A DNA stretch of 64,000 bases from Xenophilus sp003671765 (GCA_051414805.1 CP166702.1:3720001-3784000); one strand, 5' to 3'; positions 46,510 to 55,486 are shown, numbered from the stretch's first letter. Notes: generated by a model not told the origin, from the sequence alone. Numbers and translations are program-made.

Positions 46510-47646
46510 ATGGCAACCAAACGCGACTACTACGAGATCCTCGGCGTCCCCAAGAACGCCAGCGAGGATGAAATCAAGAAGGCCTACCGCAAGCTGGCCA
46601 TGAAGTACCACCCCGACCGCAACCAGGGCGACGCGGGTGCGGCGGCGGAAGCCAAGTTCAAGGAGGCCAAGGAGGCCTACGAGATGCTGTCGGACGGCCA
46701 GAAGCGCGCGGCCTACGACCAGTACGGCCACGCGGGGGTCGACCCCAACATGCGCGGCGGCATGGGGCCGGAAGGCTTCGGCGGTTTCGCCGAGGCCTTC
46801 GGCGACATCTTCGGCGACGTCTTCGGCGGCGGCGGTCGGCGCGCGGGCGGCGGCCGCCAGGTCTTCCGCGGCGGCGACCTCAGCTACGCCATGGAGATCA
46901 CGCTGGAAGAAGCGGCCGAGGGCAAGGACGCGCAGATCCGCATCCCGAGCTGGGACGACTGCGGCACCTGCCACGGCAGCGGCGCCAAGCCCGGCACCAA
47001 GCCCATCACCTGCACCACCTGCCACGGCGCCGGCGCGGTGCAGATGCGCCAGGGCTTCTTCAGCGTGCAGCAGACCTGCCCGCAGTGCCGCGGCACCGGC
47101 AAGATCATTCCCGAGCCGTGCGCCACCTGCCATGGCCAGGGCAAGATCAAGACCAACAAGACGCTGGAAGTGAAGATCCCGGCCGGCATCGACGACGGCA
47201 TGCGCATCCGCAGCACCGGCAACGGCGAGCCCGGCACCAATGGCGGCCCGCCGGGCGATCTGTACATCGAGATCCGCATCCAGAAGCACGACACCTTCGA
47301 GCGCGATGGCGACGACCTGCACTGCGTGGTGCCGGTGAGCATCACCACGGCGGCGCTCGGCGGCGAGATCGAGGTGCCCACGCTCAAGGGCAGCGCCGCC
47401 ATCGACATCCCCGACGGCACGCAGAGCGGCAAGCAGTTCCGCCTGCGTGGCAAGGGCATCAAGGGCGTGCGTTCCAGCTACCCGGGCGACCTGTACTGCC
47501 ACGTGCGCGTCGAGACGCCGGTCAAGCTCACCGAGCATCAGCGCAAGCTGCTCAAGGAACTGGACGAGTCGCTCAAGAAAGGGGGCGACAAGCACAGCCC
47601 CAGCGACAAGGGCTGGCTCGACAAGGCCAAGGAGTTCTTCAGCTGA
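46510..47646 (+). CDS. dnaJ: Chaperone DnaJ (Hsp40)
   Basis: DnaJ delivers substrates to DnaK and stimulates its ATPase. The 378-residue product has the J domain (DYYEILGVPKNASEDEIKKA, MKYHPDRNQGD with HPD), a Gly/Phe-rich region, four CxxCxGxG zinc repeats (CGTCHGSG, CTTCHGAG, CPQCRGTG, CATCHGQG) and the C-terminal substrate domains. It is a class A DnaJ of normal length. Confidence 0.98.
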   Translation: MATKRDYYEILGVPKNASEDEIKKAYRKLAMKYHPDRNQGDAGAAAEAKFKEAKEAYEMLSDGQKRAAYDQYGHAGVDPNMRGGMGPEGFGGFAEAFGDIFGDVFGGGGRRAGGGRQVFRGGDLSYAMEITLEEAAEGKDAQIRIPSWDDCGTCHGSGAKPGTKPITCTTCHGAGAVQMRQGFFSVQQTCPQCRGTGKIIPEPCATCHGQGKIKTNKTLEVKIPAGIDDGMRIRSTGNGEPGTNGGPPGDLYIEIRIQKHDTFERDGDDLHCVVPVSITTAALGGEIEVPTLKGSAAIDIPDGTQSGKQFRLRGKGIKGVRSSYPGDLYCHVRVETPVKLTEHQRKLLKELDESLKKGGDKHSPSDKGWLDKAKEFFS

Positions 47647-47672
47647 GGCCGGCGCCGGCCAGGACGCCACAG

Positions 47673-47706
47673 GGGCGCGATGCGAGCCGCATCGCGCCCT
47701 TTTTTT
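47673..47706 (+). terminator. Strong rho-independent terminator after dnaJ
   Basis: GGGCGCGATGCG pairs perfectly with CGCATCGCGCCC over 12 bp around a 3-base loop and is followed by seven T residues. This is the strongest terminator in the window. Confidence 0.92.
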
Positions 47707-47742
47707 CTGGGCGCGCCCCGCCACGGTGGCCCGGCCCGGTTC

Positions 47743-47760
47743 GCTATCTTTTTTGTAGCA
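47743..47760 (-). repeat. Dispersed palindromic repeat, degenerate copy 2
   Basis: Minus-strand TGCTACAAAAAAGATAGC matches the first arm of the dispersed repeat seen at 55487 and 59357, but the following GC-rich arm is diverged. Confidence 0.4.
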
Positions 47761-47802
47761 TGTCACCCCCGCCGTGCGGGCGCGCCCGGCCCGTTCAACG
47801 TG

Positions 47803-47834
47803 CGAATTGATTTTTCCCCGGATCAATCAATTCG
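47803..47834. repeat. 10-bp inverted repeat
   Basis: CGAATTGATT and AATCAATTCG are perfect inverted copies separated by 12 bases. No T-run follows, so it is not a typical terminator. It could be an operator or an RNA hairpin. Confidence 0.6.
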
Positions 47835-48201
47835 ATCCCTGGCGCCGTCCTTTCCAGCCAAATTCGCCCGGGCTTATTTCGCGAGGGCAAATGCCGGACA
47901 ACCGCGTAGGACGGCCGCACGTTATTAATAGCTTCCGCAAAGATATAAGAATTCAGCCGGGTAATTTCCGGCTGCGCAGCGCGATCGAATTGGCGCTCAA
48001 TTCGGCAGCACAGTCCGGGTGCCACCGCAAGGCCGCGTGGCCGCCACGCGACAGATCGGGGCCGTCTCCCTGGGCGACGGACGAGCAGCTCAGCGGCTGC
48101 TCGAAGCCGCATGCGCGGCGTTTCAAAAATTCCTGCCCCCGAGAACTCACACGCAGCGCGGCTCTTTTGTAACCCGGCACAGCTTTTGCTGCGACATCAG
48201 G

Positions 48202-48222
48202 GTTCCGAACAGGAACTTTTTT
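48202..48222 (+). repeat. GTTCC-N5-GGAAC inverted repeat with T-run
   Basis: A perfect 5-bp inverted repeat is centred about 89 bases upstream of the predicted prkA transcription start and is followed by TTTTTT. It could be an enhancer-binding-protein site for the sigma-54 promoter or a weak terminator. Confidence 0.4.
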
Positions 48223-48270
48223 GCAGGGTTGTTCTTCTTAATTTAAAAACAGCCCCAGACAGGAATTTCC

Positions 48271-48287
48271 TTGGTGCGTTCTTTGCT
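48271..48287 (+). promoter_or_regulatory. Sigma-54 promoter of prkA-yeaH-spoVR
   Basis: TTGGTGCG-N4-TTGCT has the invariant GG and GC exactly 10 bases apart, close to the consensus TTGGCACG-N4-TTGCT. Predicted transcription starts near 48298. In Escherichia coli the homologous yeaGH operon is induced by nitrogen starvation through NtrC and sigma-54, which fits this match. Confidence 0.65.
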
Positions 48288-48428
48288 CTATGCTGAACAA
48301 ACCAAAGTGCAAAAGGGAGTTTTTTCCGGGTCAAGCAAACTGGCATCACGGAGCACCTTCATGCGAACGATGCGGTATGCAGGCCACGGAGACCGGTGCC
48401 AGCTTTGTCGACTCGTTGGAGGTTACCC

Positions 48429-50351
48429 ATGGATGTCATCAGCAACTTCACCGCCCGATACGAACGCACGCGTGAAGAGGTCCTGTCGCTGCAGGAGTAC
48501 CTGGATGTCTGCAAGCGCGACGCCACCGCCTACGCCACGGCGGCGGAGCGGATGCTGAAGGCGATCGGCGAACCCGAACTCGTCGACACGCGCAACGACC
48601 CCCGGCTCTCGCGGATCTTCGCCAACAAGGTCATCAAGATCTACCCGGCCTTCCGCGAGTTCTACGGCATGGAGGACGCCATCGAGCAGGTGGTGTCGTA
48701 CTTCCGTCATGCCGCCCAGGGCCTGGAGGAGAAGAAGCAGATCCTCTACCTGCTGGGCCCCGTGGGTGGCGGCAAGAGCTCCATCGCCGAACGGCTCAAG
48801 CAGCTCATGGAGCACGTGCCCTTCTATTCCATCCAGGGCTCGCCCGTGAACGAGTCGCCGCTGGGCCTGTTCAGTGCCGCCGAGGACGGCGAGATCCTCG
48901 AGAAGGAATACGGCATCCCGCGCCGCTACCTGCAGCGCATCCTCTCGCCCTGGGCGGTGAAGCGGCTGGAGGAATACGGTGGCGACATCCGCCAGTTCAA
49001 GGTGGTCAAGCGCTTCCCCTCGGTGCTGCGGCAGATCGCCGTGGCCAAGACCGAACCGGGCGACGAGAACAACCAGGACATCTCCTCCCTCGTGGGCAAG
49101 GTCGACATCCGCAAGCTCGAGACCTACGCGCAGGACGACCCCGACGCGTACGCCTACTCCGGCGGCCTGTGCCTGGCCAACCAGGGGCTGCTGGAGTTCG
49201 TGGAGATGTTCAAGGCCCCCATCAAGGTGCTGCACCCGCTGCTCACGGCCACGCAGGAAGGCAACTTCAAGGGCACCGAGGGCTTCGGGGCCATCCCCTT
49301 CGACGGCATCGTGCTCGCGCACAGCAACGAGAGCGAGTGGAAGGCCTTCCGCAACAACAAGAACAACGAGGCCTTCCTCGACCGCATCTACATCGTCAAG
49401 GTGCCCTACTGCCTGCGCGTGTCGGAAGAGATCAAGATCTACGACAAGCTGGTGCGCAACTCCTCGCTGGCCAAGGCGCCCTGCGCGCCCGGCACGCTGA
49501 AGATGATGGCGCAGTTCTCGGTGCTCACCCGCCTGAAGGAGCCGGAGAACTCCAACGTGTTCTCCAAGATGCAGGTGTACGACGGCGAGAACCTCAAGGA
49601 CACCGACCCCAAGGCCAAGTCGATGCAGGAGTACCGCGACTATGCGGGGGTCGACGAGGGCATGAGCGGCGTCTCGACCCGCTTCGCCTTCAAGATCATC
49701 TCCAAGGTCTTCAACTTCGACAGTTCGGAGGTGGCGGCCAATCCGGTGCACCTGATGTATGTGCTGGAGCAGCAGATCGAGCGCGAGCAGTTCCCGGCCG
49801 AGACCGAGCAGAAGTTCGTCGGCTACATCAAGGAGCTGCTGGCGCCGCGCTACGCGGAGTTCATCGGCAAGGAGATCCAGACCGCCTACCTCGAGAGCTA
49901 CTCCGAGTACGGCCAGAACATCTTCGACCGCTACGTGACCTATGCCGACTACTGGATCCAGGACCAGGAGTACCGCGACGTGGACACCGGCGAGGTCTTC
50001 GACCGCGCCGCGCTCAACGCCGAGCTCGAGAAGATCGAGAAGCCCGCCGGCATCGCCAACCCCAAGGACTTCCGCAACGAGATCGTGAACTTCGTGCTGC
50101 GCGCGCGGGCCGGCAACGCGGGCAACAACCCGGCGTGGACCAGCTACGAGAAGCTGCGCACGGTGATCGAGAAGAAGATGTTCTCGAACACCGAGGAGCT
50201 GCTGCCGGTCATCAGCTTCAACGCCAAGAGCAGCGCCGACGAGCAGAAGAAGCACGAGGACTTCGTCACGCGCATGGTCGAAAAGGGCTACACGGCCAAA
50301 CAGGTGCGCCTGCTGTGCGAGTGGTATCTGCGCGTGCGCAAGTCATCCTGA
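48429..50351 (+). CDS. prkA: PrkA (YeaG) family serine protein kinase
   Basis: PrkA proteins are AAA-type kinases linked to starvation and stress survival. The 640-residue product has an N-terminal PrkA AAA domain with Walker A GPVGGGKSS at about residues 110-118 and a C-terminal kinase-like region from about residue 400. The ATG at 48429 (MDVISNFTARYERTREE) has a GGAGG site. It heads the prkA-yeaH-spoVR order conserved across many proteobacteria. Confidence 0.95.
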   Translation: MDVISNFTARYERTREEVLSLQEYLDVCKRDATAYATAAERMLKAIGEPELVDTRNDPRLSRIFANKVIKIYPAFREFYGMEDAIEQVVSYFRHAAQGLEEKKQILYLLGPVGGGKSSIAERLKQLMEHVPFYSIQGSPVNESPLGLFSAAEDGEILEKEYGIPRRYLQRILSPWAVKRLEEYGGDIRQFKVVKRFPSVLRQIAVAKTEPGDENNQDISSLVGKVDIRKLETYAQDDPDAYAYSGGLCLANQGLLEFVEMFKAPIKVLHPLLTATQEGNFKGTEGFGAIPFDGIVLAHSNESEWKAFRNNKNNEAFLDRIYIVKVPYCLRVSEEIKIYDKLVRNSSLAKAPCAPGTLKMMAQFSVLTRLKEPENSNVFSKMQVYDGENLKDTDPKAKSMQEYRDYAGVDEGMSGVSTRFAFKIISKVFNFDSSEVAANPVHLMYVLEQQIEREQFPAETEQKFVGYIKELLAPRYAEFIGKEIQTAYLESYSEYGQNIFDRYVTYADYWIQDQEYRDVDTGEVFDRAALNAELEKIEKPAGIANPKDFRNEIVNFVLRARAGNAGNNPAWTSYEKLRTVIEKKMFSNTEELLPVISFNAKSSADEQKKHEDFVTRMVEKGYTAKQVRLLCEWYLRVRKSS

Positions 50352-50379
50352 GCCCCAACACCACGGGAGGTCCGACACC

Positions 50380-51672
50380 TTGGCCATCCTGCAACAGATC
50401 ATCGACCGGCGGCTTTCGGGCAAGAACAAGTCCATCGGCAACCGCGAGCGCTTCCTGAGGCGATACCGCGGCCAGATCCGCGACGCGGTGCGCAAGGCCG
50501 TGAGCGGCCGCAACATCCGCGAACTGGAACAGGGCGAGGACGTCACGCTGCCCCGGCGCGACGTGTCCGAGCCCACCTTCGGCCATGCGGCCGGCGGCAA
50601 CCGCGAGTACGTGCACCCGGGCAACCAGGAGTTCGTCAAAGGCGACCGCATCGAGCGGCCCAAGGGCCAGGCCGGCGGCGGCTCCGGCAGCGGCGAGGCC
50701 GGCGACGGCGGCGAGGGCGAGGACGATTTCGTCTTCCGCCTCACGCGCGAGGAGTTCATGCAGGTCTTCTTCGAGGACCTGGCACTCCCCCATCTGGTGC
50801 GTACGCAGCTCGCCGAGGTGCCCGAGTGGAAGAGCCACCGTGCCGGCTTCACCAGCGACGGCACGCCCAACAACCTGCACGTGGTGCGCTCGATGCGCGG
50901 CGCCCTCGCCCGCCGCATCGCCCTGGGCGGCGACGCGCGCAAGGAACTGCGCCGGCTGGAAGCCCACCTGCTGCAGCTGCGCGCGCATCCGCAGGCCGAT
51001 TCGGCGCTGATCCAGAAGGAGATTCGCGACACCGAGCTGCAGATCGAGGAGCTCAGGCGCACGGCCCGCCATGTGCCCTACATCGACCCCATCGACCTGC
51101 GCTACCGCAACCGCGTGCGCACGCCGGTGCCCAGCGCCAAGGCCGTGATGTTCTGCCTCATGGACGTGTCGGGCTCGATGGACGAGGCGCGCAAGGACAT
51201 GTCCAAGCGCTTCTTCATGCTGCTGTACCTCTTCCTCACGCGCCACTACGAGAAGATCGACCTGGTCTTCCTGCGTCACCACACGCAGGCGCAGGAAGTG
51301 AGCGAGGACGAGTTCTTCCACGCCACCGAGACCGGCGGCACCGTGGTGTCGAGCGCGCTGGTGCTGATGCGCGACATCATCCGCGCCCGCTACCCCAGCG
51401 GCGAATGGAACATCTACGGCGCCCAGGCCAGCGACGGCGACAACTGGCACCAGGACAGCGGCCGCTGCCGCGAGCTGCTCGACGAGACCATCCTCCCCGC
51501 CTGCCGCTACTACGCCTACGTGCAGGTGGCCGAGGCGGAGCAGAACCTGTGGCAGGAATACACGCAGCTGGTCGGCATCCGTCCCAACTTCGCGATGCGC
51601 AAGGTCTCGAGCGCGCAGGACATCTACCCGGTCTTTCGCGACCTGTTCAAGAAGGAAGGGGTGCCCGCATGA
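50380..51672 (+). CDS. yeaH: YeaH-like DUF444 protein with von Willebrand A domain
   Basis: The 430-residue product starts with an unusual TTG (MAILQQIIDRRLSGKNKS) preceded by GGGAGG. It has a conserved N-terminal region (NRERFLRRYRGQIRDAVRKA), a Gly/Glu-rich linker near residues 90-115, and a VWA-like domain with the metal site DVSGSM. VWA partners of AAA proteins usually act together in complexes. Its stop overlaps the spoVR start by 4 bases. Confidence 0.94.
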   Translation: MAILQQIIDRRLSGKNKSIGNRERFLRRYRGQIRDAVRKAVSGRNIRELEQGEDVTLPRRDVSEPTFGHAAGGNREYVHPGNQEFVKGDRIERPKGQAGGGSGSGEAGDGGEGEDDFVFRLTREEFMQVFFEDLALPHLVRTQLAEVPEWKSHRAGFTSDGTPNNLHVVRSMRGALARRIALGGDARKELRRLEAHLLQLRAHPQADSALIQKEIRDTELQIEELRRTARHVPYIDPIDLRYRNRVRTPVPSAKAVMFCLMDVSGSMDEARKDMSKRFFMLLYLFLTRHYEKIDLVFLRHHTQAQEVSEDEFFHATETGGTVVSSALVLMRDIIRARYPSGEWNIYGAQASDGDNWHQDSGRCRELLDETILPACRYYAYVQVAEAEQNLWQEYTQLVGIRPNFAMRKVSSAQDIYPVFRDLFKKEGVPA

Positions 51673-53204
51673 CCGAGCTTGCCGCCCCCGTCTTCGAGCG
51701 CGAAGCGCAGCGCCTGCCCAGTCCCTCGGACTGGAGCTTCGAGCTGATCGAGACCTACCACGGCGAGATCGCGAAGACCGCCAAGGCCTACGGCCTGGAC
51801 ACCTACCCCAACCAGCTCGAGATCATCACCGCCGAGCAGATGATGGACGCCTACGCCAGCGTGGGCATGCCGGTCATCTACCGCCACTGGTCCTACGGCA
51901 AGCAGTTCATCAGCACCGAGAAGAACTACCGCCGCGGCCACATGGGCCTGGCCTACGAGATCGTCATCAACTCCGACCCCTGCATCAGCTACCTGATGGA
52001 GGAGAACACGATGGCGATGCAGGCGCTGGTGATCGCGCATGCGGCCTACGGCCACAACAGCTTCTTCAAGGGCAACTACCTGTTCCGCATGTGGACCGAC
52101 GCGTCGTCGATCATCGACTACCTCGTCTATGCGCGGAACTACATCGCCGAGTGCGAGGAGCGCCACGGCGTCGACGCGGTCGAGGAGCTGCTGGACTCCT
52201 GCCACGCGCTGATGAACTACGGCGTGGACCGGTACCGCCGACCGCAGAAGCGCTCGCTCGCGCAGGAGATCGCGCGGCGCGAGGAGCGCGAGCGGCACCT
52301 GCAGCAGCAGGTCAACGACCTCTGGCGCACCGTGCCGCGCGGCAACATGGCGGCGGCCGAGGCCGCCGGGGCCAAGCGCTTCCCGCCCGAGCCGCAGGAG
52401 AACCTGCTGTACTTCATCGAGAAGAACGCCGCGCTGCTGGAGCCCTGGCAGCGCGAGGTGGTGCGCATCGTGCGCAAGATCGCCCAGTACTTCTACCCGC
52501 AGCGCCAGACGCAGGTCATGAACGAGGGCTGGGCCACCTTCTGGCACTACACCCTGCTCAACACGCTGTACGACCGCGGCCTGCTGGCCGACGGCTTCAT
52601 GATGGAGTGGCTCGCCTCGCACACCGCGGTGGTGTTCCAGCCGCCGGTGGGCCACCGCGCCTACAGCGGCATCAACCCCTATGCGCTGGGCTTCGCGATG
52701 TACACCGACCTGCGCCGCATCTGCGAGAAGCCGACCGAGGAGGACCGCCGCTGGTTCCCCGACATCGCCGGCAGCCCCTGGCTCAAGACGCTCGACTACG
52801 CGATGCGGAACTTCAAGGACGAGAGCTTCGTCGGCCAGTTCCTCAGCCCCAAGGTGATGCGCGACTTCCGCATGTTCGCGATCCGCGACGACGAGGACGA
52901 GTCCGAGCTCGAGGTGTCGGCCATCCACGACGACGGCGGCTACCGCGCGCTGCGCGAGTCGCTCTCGCGCCAGTACGACATCGGCAACCGCGAGCCCGAC
53001 ATCCAGGTGTGGAACGTGGACCTGCGCGGCGACCGTTCTCTGACCTTGCGCCACACGCAGCGGCACAACCGGCCGCTGCACGACGACACGCCCGAGGTGC
53101 TCAAGCACGTGGCCCGCCTGTGGGGATTCGACGTGCACCTCGAAAGCGTCGACGGCCAGGGCCGCACGAGCTATCGCAAGACGGTCAGTCCCAAGCGCGG
53201 CTGA
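51669..53204 (+). CDS. SpoVR family protein
   Basis: The 511-residue product matches SpoVR/YcgB proteins along its length: WSFELIETYHGEIAKTAKAY, GLDTYPNQLEIITAEQMMDA, AHAAYGHNSFFKGNYLF, NEGWATFWHYTLLNTLYDRG. His and Glu residues in AHAAYGHNSFF and NEGWATFWHY suggest a metal site. Despite the name, inherited from Bacillus spore coat work, it is widespread in non-sporulating bacteria and usually follows prkA and yeaH as here. Confidence 0.95.
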   Translation: MTELAAPVFEREAQRLPSPSDWSFELIETYHGEIAKTAKAYGLDTYPNQLEIITAEQMMDAYASVGMPVIYRHWSYGKQFISTEKNYRRGHMGLAYEIVINSDPCISYLMEENTMAMQALVIAHAAYGHNSFFKGNYLFRMWTDASSIIDYLVYARNYIAECEERHGVDAVEELLDSCHALMNYGVDRYRRPQKRSLAQEIARREERERHLQQQVNDLWRTVPRGNMAAAEAAGAKRFPPEPQENLLYFIEKNAALLEPWQREVVRIVRKIAQYFYPQRQTQVMNEGWATFWHYTLLNTLYDRGLLADGFMMEWLASHTAVVFQPPVGHRAYSGINPYALGFAMYTDLRRICEKPTEEDRRWFPDIAGSPWLKTLDYAMRNFKDESFVGQFLSPKVMRDFRMFAIRDDEDESELEVSAIHDDGGYRALRESLSRQYDIGNREPDIQVWNVDLRGDRSLTLRHTQRHNRPLHDDTPEVLKHVARLWGFDVHLESVDGQGRTSYRKTVSPKRG

Positions 53205-53219
53205 ACCGCCGCCGGCCCC

Positions 53220-53594
53220 TCAGGGGCCGGGTCCGCGCGTCGGGTGGAGGTGCCGGGGCGGCAGCAGCGGGCCCTGGGCGGCGGCGATGTGCTTTTCACC
53301 GGCCAGGAGGCGCACCATGCGCTGCACGCGCTGGCCGGCCATCTGCGTGTGGGCCACCAGCGTGCGCCACTCCTCCAGCAGCACGGCGGGCGAGGAATCG
53401 TGCGAAGTGCGCAGCAAGGTCTGGGAGACGTCGACCAGCGCCGCCGCGGCCGCCAGGCCTGCGGTCAGCGCCTCATGGGCCGGCGCGCCCTGCTGGATGC
53501 CCGAGGGCGTGCCGCTCACGGTCCGTGCCAGCACGCTCTCGATGGCGAGCAGTGCGCGTTCGAGCGCGGCACGTTCGGAAGGTGGCAGGGGCAT
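53220..53594 (-). CDS. Small hypothetical helical protein
   Basis: I do not recognise this 124-residue product. It is Ala/Leu-rich and helical (SERAALERALLAIESVLART, LAAAAALVDVSQTLLRTSHD, WRTLVAHTQMAGQRVQRMVR) with a Pro-rich tail, no signal peptide and no membrane segment. It is convergent with spoVR. Third-position GC is consistent with coding, and no better frame exists here. Confidence 0.55.
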   Translation of the reverse strand: MPLPPSERAALERALLAIESVLARTVSGTPSGIQQGAPAHEALTAGLAAAAALVDVSQTLLRTSHDSSPAVLLEEWRTLVAHTQMAGQRVQRMVRLLAGEKHIAAAQGPLLPPRHLHPTRGPGP

Positions 53595-53712
53595 GGATCG
53601 GCTGGATGCGCCGGACCACGGCTGGAACCGTGCGACATCGAGCGCTGAATTCCAATTCTGACACCTTTAGAAACAATCATTTCCAAATAAGTCACACTTA
53701 GCCCGAGTGCGT

Positions 53713-54366
53713 TCAGCCCCGCGGGTCGGTCATTCGCGCGCGCTCCTCCAGTGCCCGCTGCCGCACGTGGCAGCCCTCGAGGTGGTCGTTGACCAGCCCC
53801 ATGGCCTGCATGAAGGCGTAGACGGTGGTGGGCCCGACGAAACTCCATCCGCGCTTCTTCAGGTCCTTGGACATCGCGATGGATTCGGGCGATGTCGTGG
53901 CCGCCTGCAGCGCCGCCAGCGTCATGCGTTTCGGGCGGCTCGCCCGGTCGGGCTCGAAGCCCCAGGCGTAACGCGCGAGCGAGCCGAACTCCTCGCGCAG
54001 CTTCAGCACCTGTTTCGCGTTGTTGATCGCCGATTCGATCTTGCCCCGGTGGCGCACGATGCCCGCATCGCCCAGCAGCCGCGCCACGTCCTTCTCGCCG
54101 AAGCGCGCCATGCGCTCGGCGTCGAAGTTCGCGAAAGCGGCACGAAAGGCCTCGCGCTTGTTGAGGATCGTGAGCCAGCTCAGGCCGGACTGGAAGCCCT
54201 CGAGGCAGAGCTTCTCGAACAGCCGCCGCTCGTCGGTGACGGGAAAGCCCCATTCGTGGTCGTGGTAGTGCCGGTAGGCCGGCGAGGCGGCGCACCAGCG
54301 GCAGCGCCATGCGCCGTCCTCGCCCGCCAGCAGGCCTTCCGGCGGTGCGGCTTCGGCCCGGCTCAT
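53713..54366 (-). CDS. tag: DNA-3-methyladenine glycosylase I
   Basis: Tag excises 3-methyladenine from alkylated DNA. The 217-residue product has the family segments CRWCAASPAYRHYHDHEWGF, FEKLCLEGFQSGLSWLTILN, KREAFRAAFANFD, and the C-terminal KKRGWSFVGPTTVYAFMQAM, VNDHLEGCHV. The zinc-binding Cys and His positions at both ends are present. Its start overlaps the stop of the upstream dehydratase gene by 4 bases. Confidence 0.96.
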   Translation of the reverse strand: MSRAEAAPPEGLLAGEDGAWRCRWCAASPAYRHYHDHEWGFPVTDERRLFEKLCLEGFQSGLSWLTILNKREAFRAAFANFDAERMARFGEKDVARLLGDAGIVRHRGKIESAINNAKQVLKLREEFGSLARYAWGFEPDRASRPKRMTLAALQAATTSPESIAMSKDLKKRGWSFVGPTTVYAFMQAMGLVNDHLEGCHVRQRALEERARMTDPRG

Positions 54367-55475
54367 GCAGCGGCCCGGCGGTACTGCGTCCACGCAGCCT
54401 CGGTGGGCGTGGTGCCGGCACCGGGCAGTTGCGGCAGGCGGAAGTGGCCGTCGACCACCTCGGCCGGCTCGGTGAAGCAGTCCTTGATCCACGGGATGTA
54501 CTCCAGCACCTCGCAGGCCGGGTGCGCATAGCTCAGGTGCACGTGCACCTGGCTCATGTCGCCCGCATGCGGCGCCACCGGCAGGCGGAAGGCATGCGCG
54601 GCCTCGCAGACCTGGATCACCTCGGTGAGGCCGCCCATGCGCGTGCAGTCGGGCTGCACCCAGTGGATCGCCTGCTGCGCGAAGAACTCGCTGAAGGCGT
54701 CGGCCGTGTACAGCTGCTCGCCCAGCGCGACCGGGATGTGCGTGCTGCGCGCCAGCTGCGCATGGCCCTTCACGTCGTCGTGCCACAGGGGCTCCTCGAA
54801 CCAGAAGACGTCGAAGGGCGCCGCGCCGCGGCAGAAGCGCAGGCAGCTCGCCAGGTCCCATTTGCCGTTGCCGTCGACGGCCAGCGTCACGTCGGGGCCG
54901 ATGGCCTCGCGCACGGCGGCCAGGCGGCGCAGGTCGCGCTCCACCGTGGAGCCGACCTTGATCTTGATGCCGGTGAAGCCCTGTCCCACCGCCCGACGCG
55001 CGCCTTCGACCAGCTTGTCGTCGGCGATGCTGAGCCAGCCGATGTCGGTGTTGTAGGCGCGGACCTTCTCGCGCACCTGGCCGCCCAGCAGCTTCCACAG
55101 CGGCACGTCGGCGGCCTTGGCCTTGAGGTCCCACAGCGCGACGTCGATGGCCGCGAGCGACAGCGTCGTGATGCCCGCTCGCCCGATCCACTGCAGTGCC
55201 GGATCGCGCGCCAGCTTGCGCCACAGCCGGTGCACGTCGTTCGCGTCCTCGCCCACCAGCAGCGGCGCGTGGCAGGTCTCGATGCAACGCGTGATGAGCT
55301 GGTCGCTCGGCAGGTGCGCGTGCGTGCCGGTGAAGCCATAGCCCGACAGGCCGTCCTCGGTGTCGATCTTCGCGCCCACCACGCCCCAGTGCGTGATGGT
55401 GTGCGTGCTGTCGGCGATCTGCGAACCCGTGACGGGCACGTGCAGGATGAAGGGGGTGACCGAGCTGATCTTCAC
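54363..55475 (-). CDS. Enolase-superfamily dehydratase/racemase (MR/MLE family)
   Basis: The 370-residue product is a mandelate racemase/muconate-lactonizing-type enzyme. It has an N-terminal capping domain and a barrel with KIK at residues 171-173, metal ligands at D201 (DGNGKW), E227 (WFEEPL) and E253 (GEQLY), a further acid in QPDCTRMGG, and His303 (PHAGDM). The pattern suits an acid-sugar dehydratase, but the substrate cannot be read from sequence. The start is GTG at 55475 with a GGAG site; an ATG at 55502 lies inside a dispersed repeat and is less likely. Confidence 0.88.
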   Translation of the reverse strand: MKISSVTPFILHVPVTGSQIADSTHTITHWGVVGAKIDTEDGLSGYGFTGTHAHLPSDQLITRCIETCHAPLLVGEDANDVHRLWRKLARDPALQWIGRAGITTLSLAAIDVALWDLKAKAADVPLWKLLGGQVREKVRAYNTDIGWLSIADDKLVEGARRAVGQGFTGIKIKVGSTVERDLRRLAAVREAIGPDVTLAVDGNGKWDLASCLRFCRGAAPFDVFWFEEPLWHDDVKGHAQLARSTHIPVALGEQLYTADAFSEFFAQQAIHWVQPDCTRMGGLTEVIQVCEAAHAFRLPVAPHAGDMSQVHVHLSYAHPACEVLEYIPWIKDCFTEPAEVVDGHFRLPQLPGAGTTPTEAAWTQYRRAAA

Positions 55476-55486
55476 AGGCGTCTCCG

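Larger units (their letters stand above)
47707..48428 (+). other. Long non-coding region upstream of prkA
   Basis: No frame here has convincing protein-like composition or a ribosome site. The region is AT-richer than its surroundings. It holds a degenerate repeat copy (47743-47760), a 10-bp inverted repeat (47803-47834), two smaller inverted repeats (47955-47973 and 47986-48004), a 5-bp inverted repeat followed by T residues (48202-48216), and the sigma-54 promoter match at 48271-48287. The prkA leader would be about 130 bases. A small RNA gene is possible but not shown. Confidence 0.5.

Noticed and set aside
47774..48172. Possible 132-codon gene upstream of prkA
   Set aside because: No ribosome site, irregular composition, and it crosses several inverted repeats. 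It looks non-coding.
48332..48356. Second sigma-54 site (TGGCAT...GAGCA) nearer prkA
   Set aside because: The GG-to-GC spacing is 9 rather than 10 bases, which is not tolerated by sigma-54.
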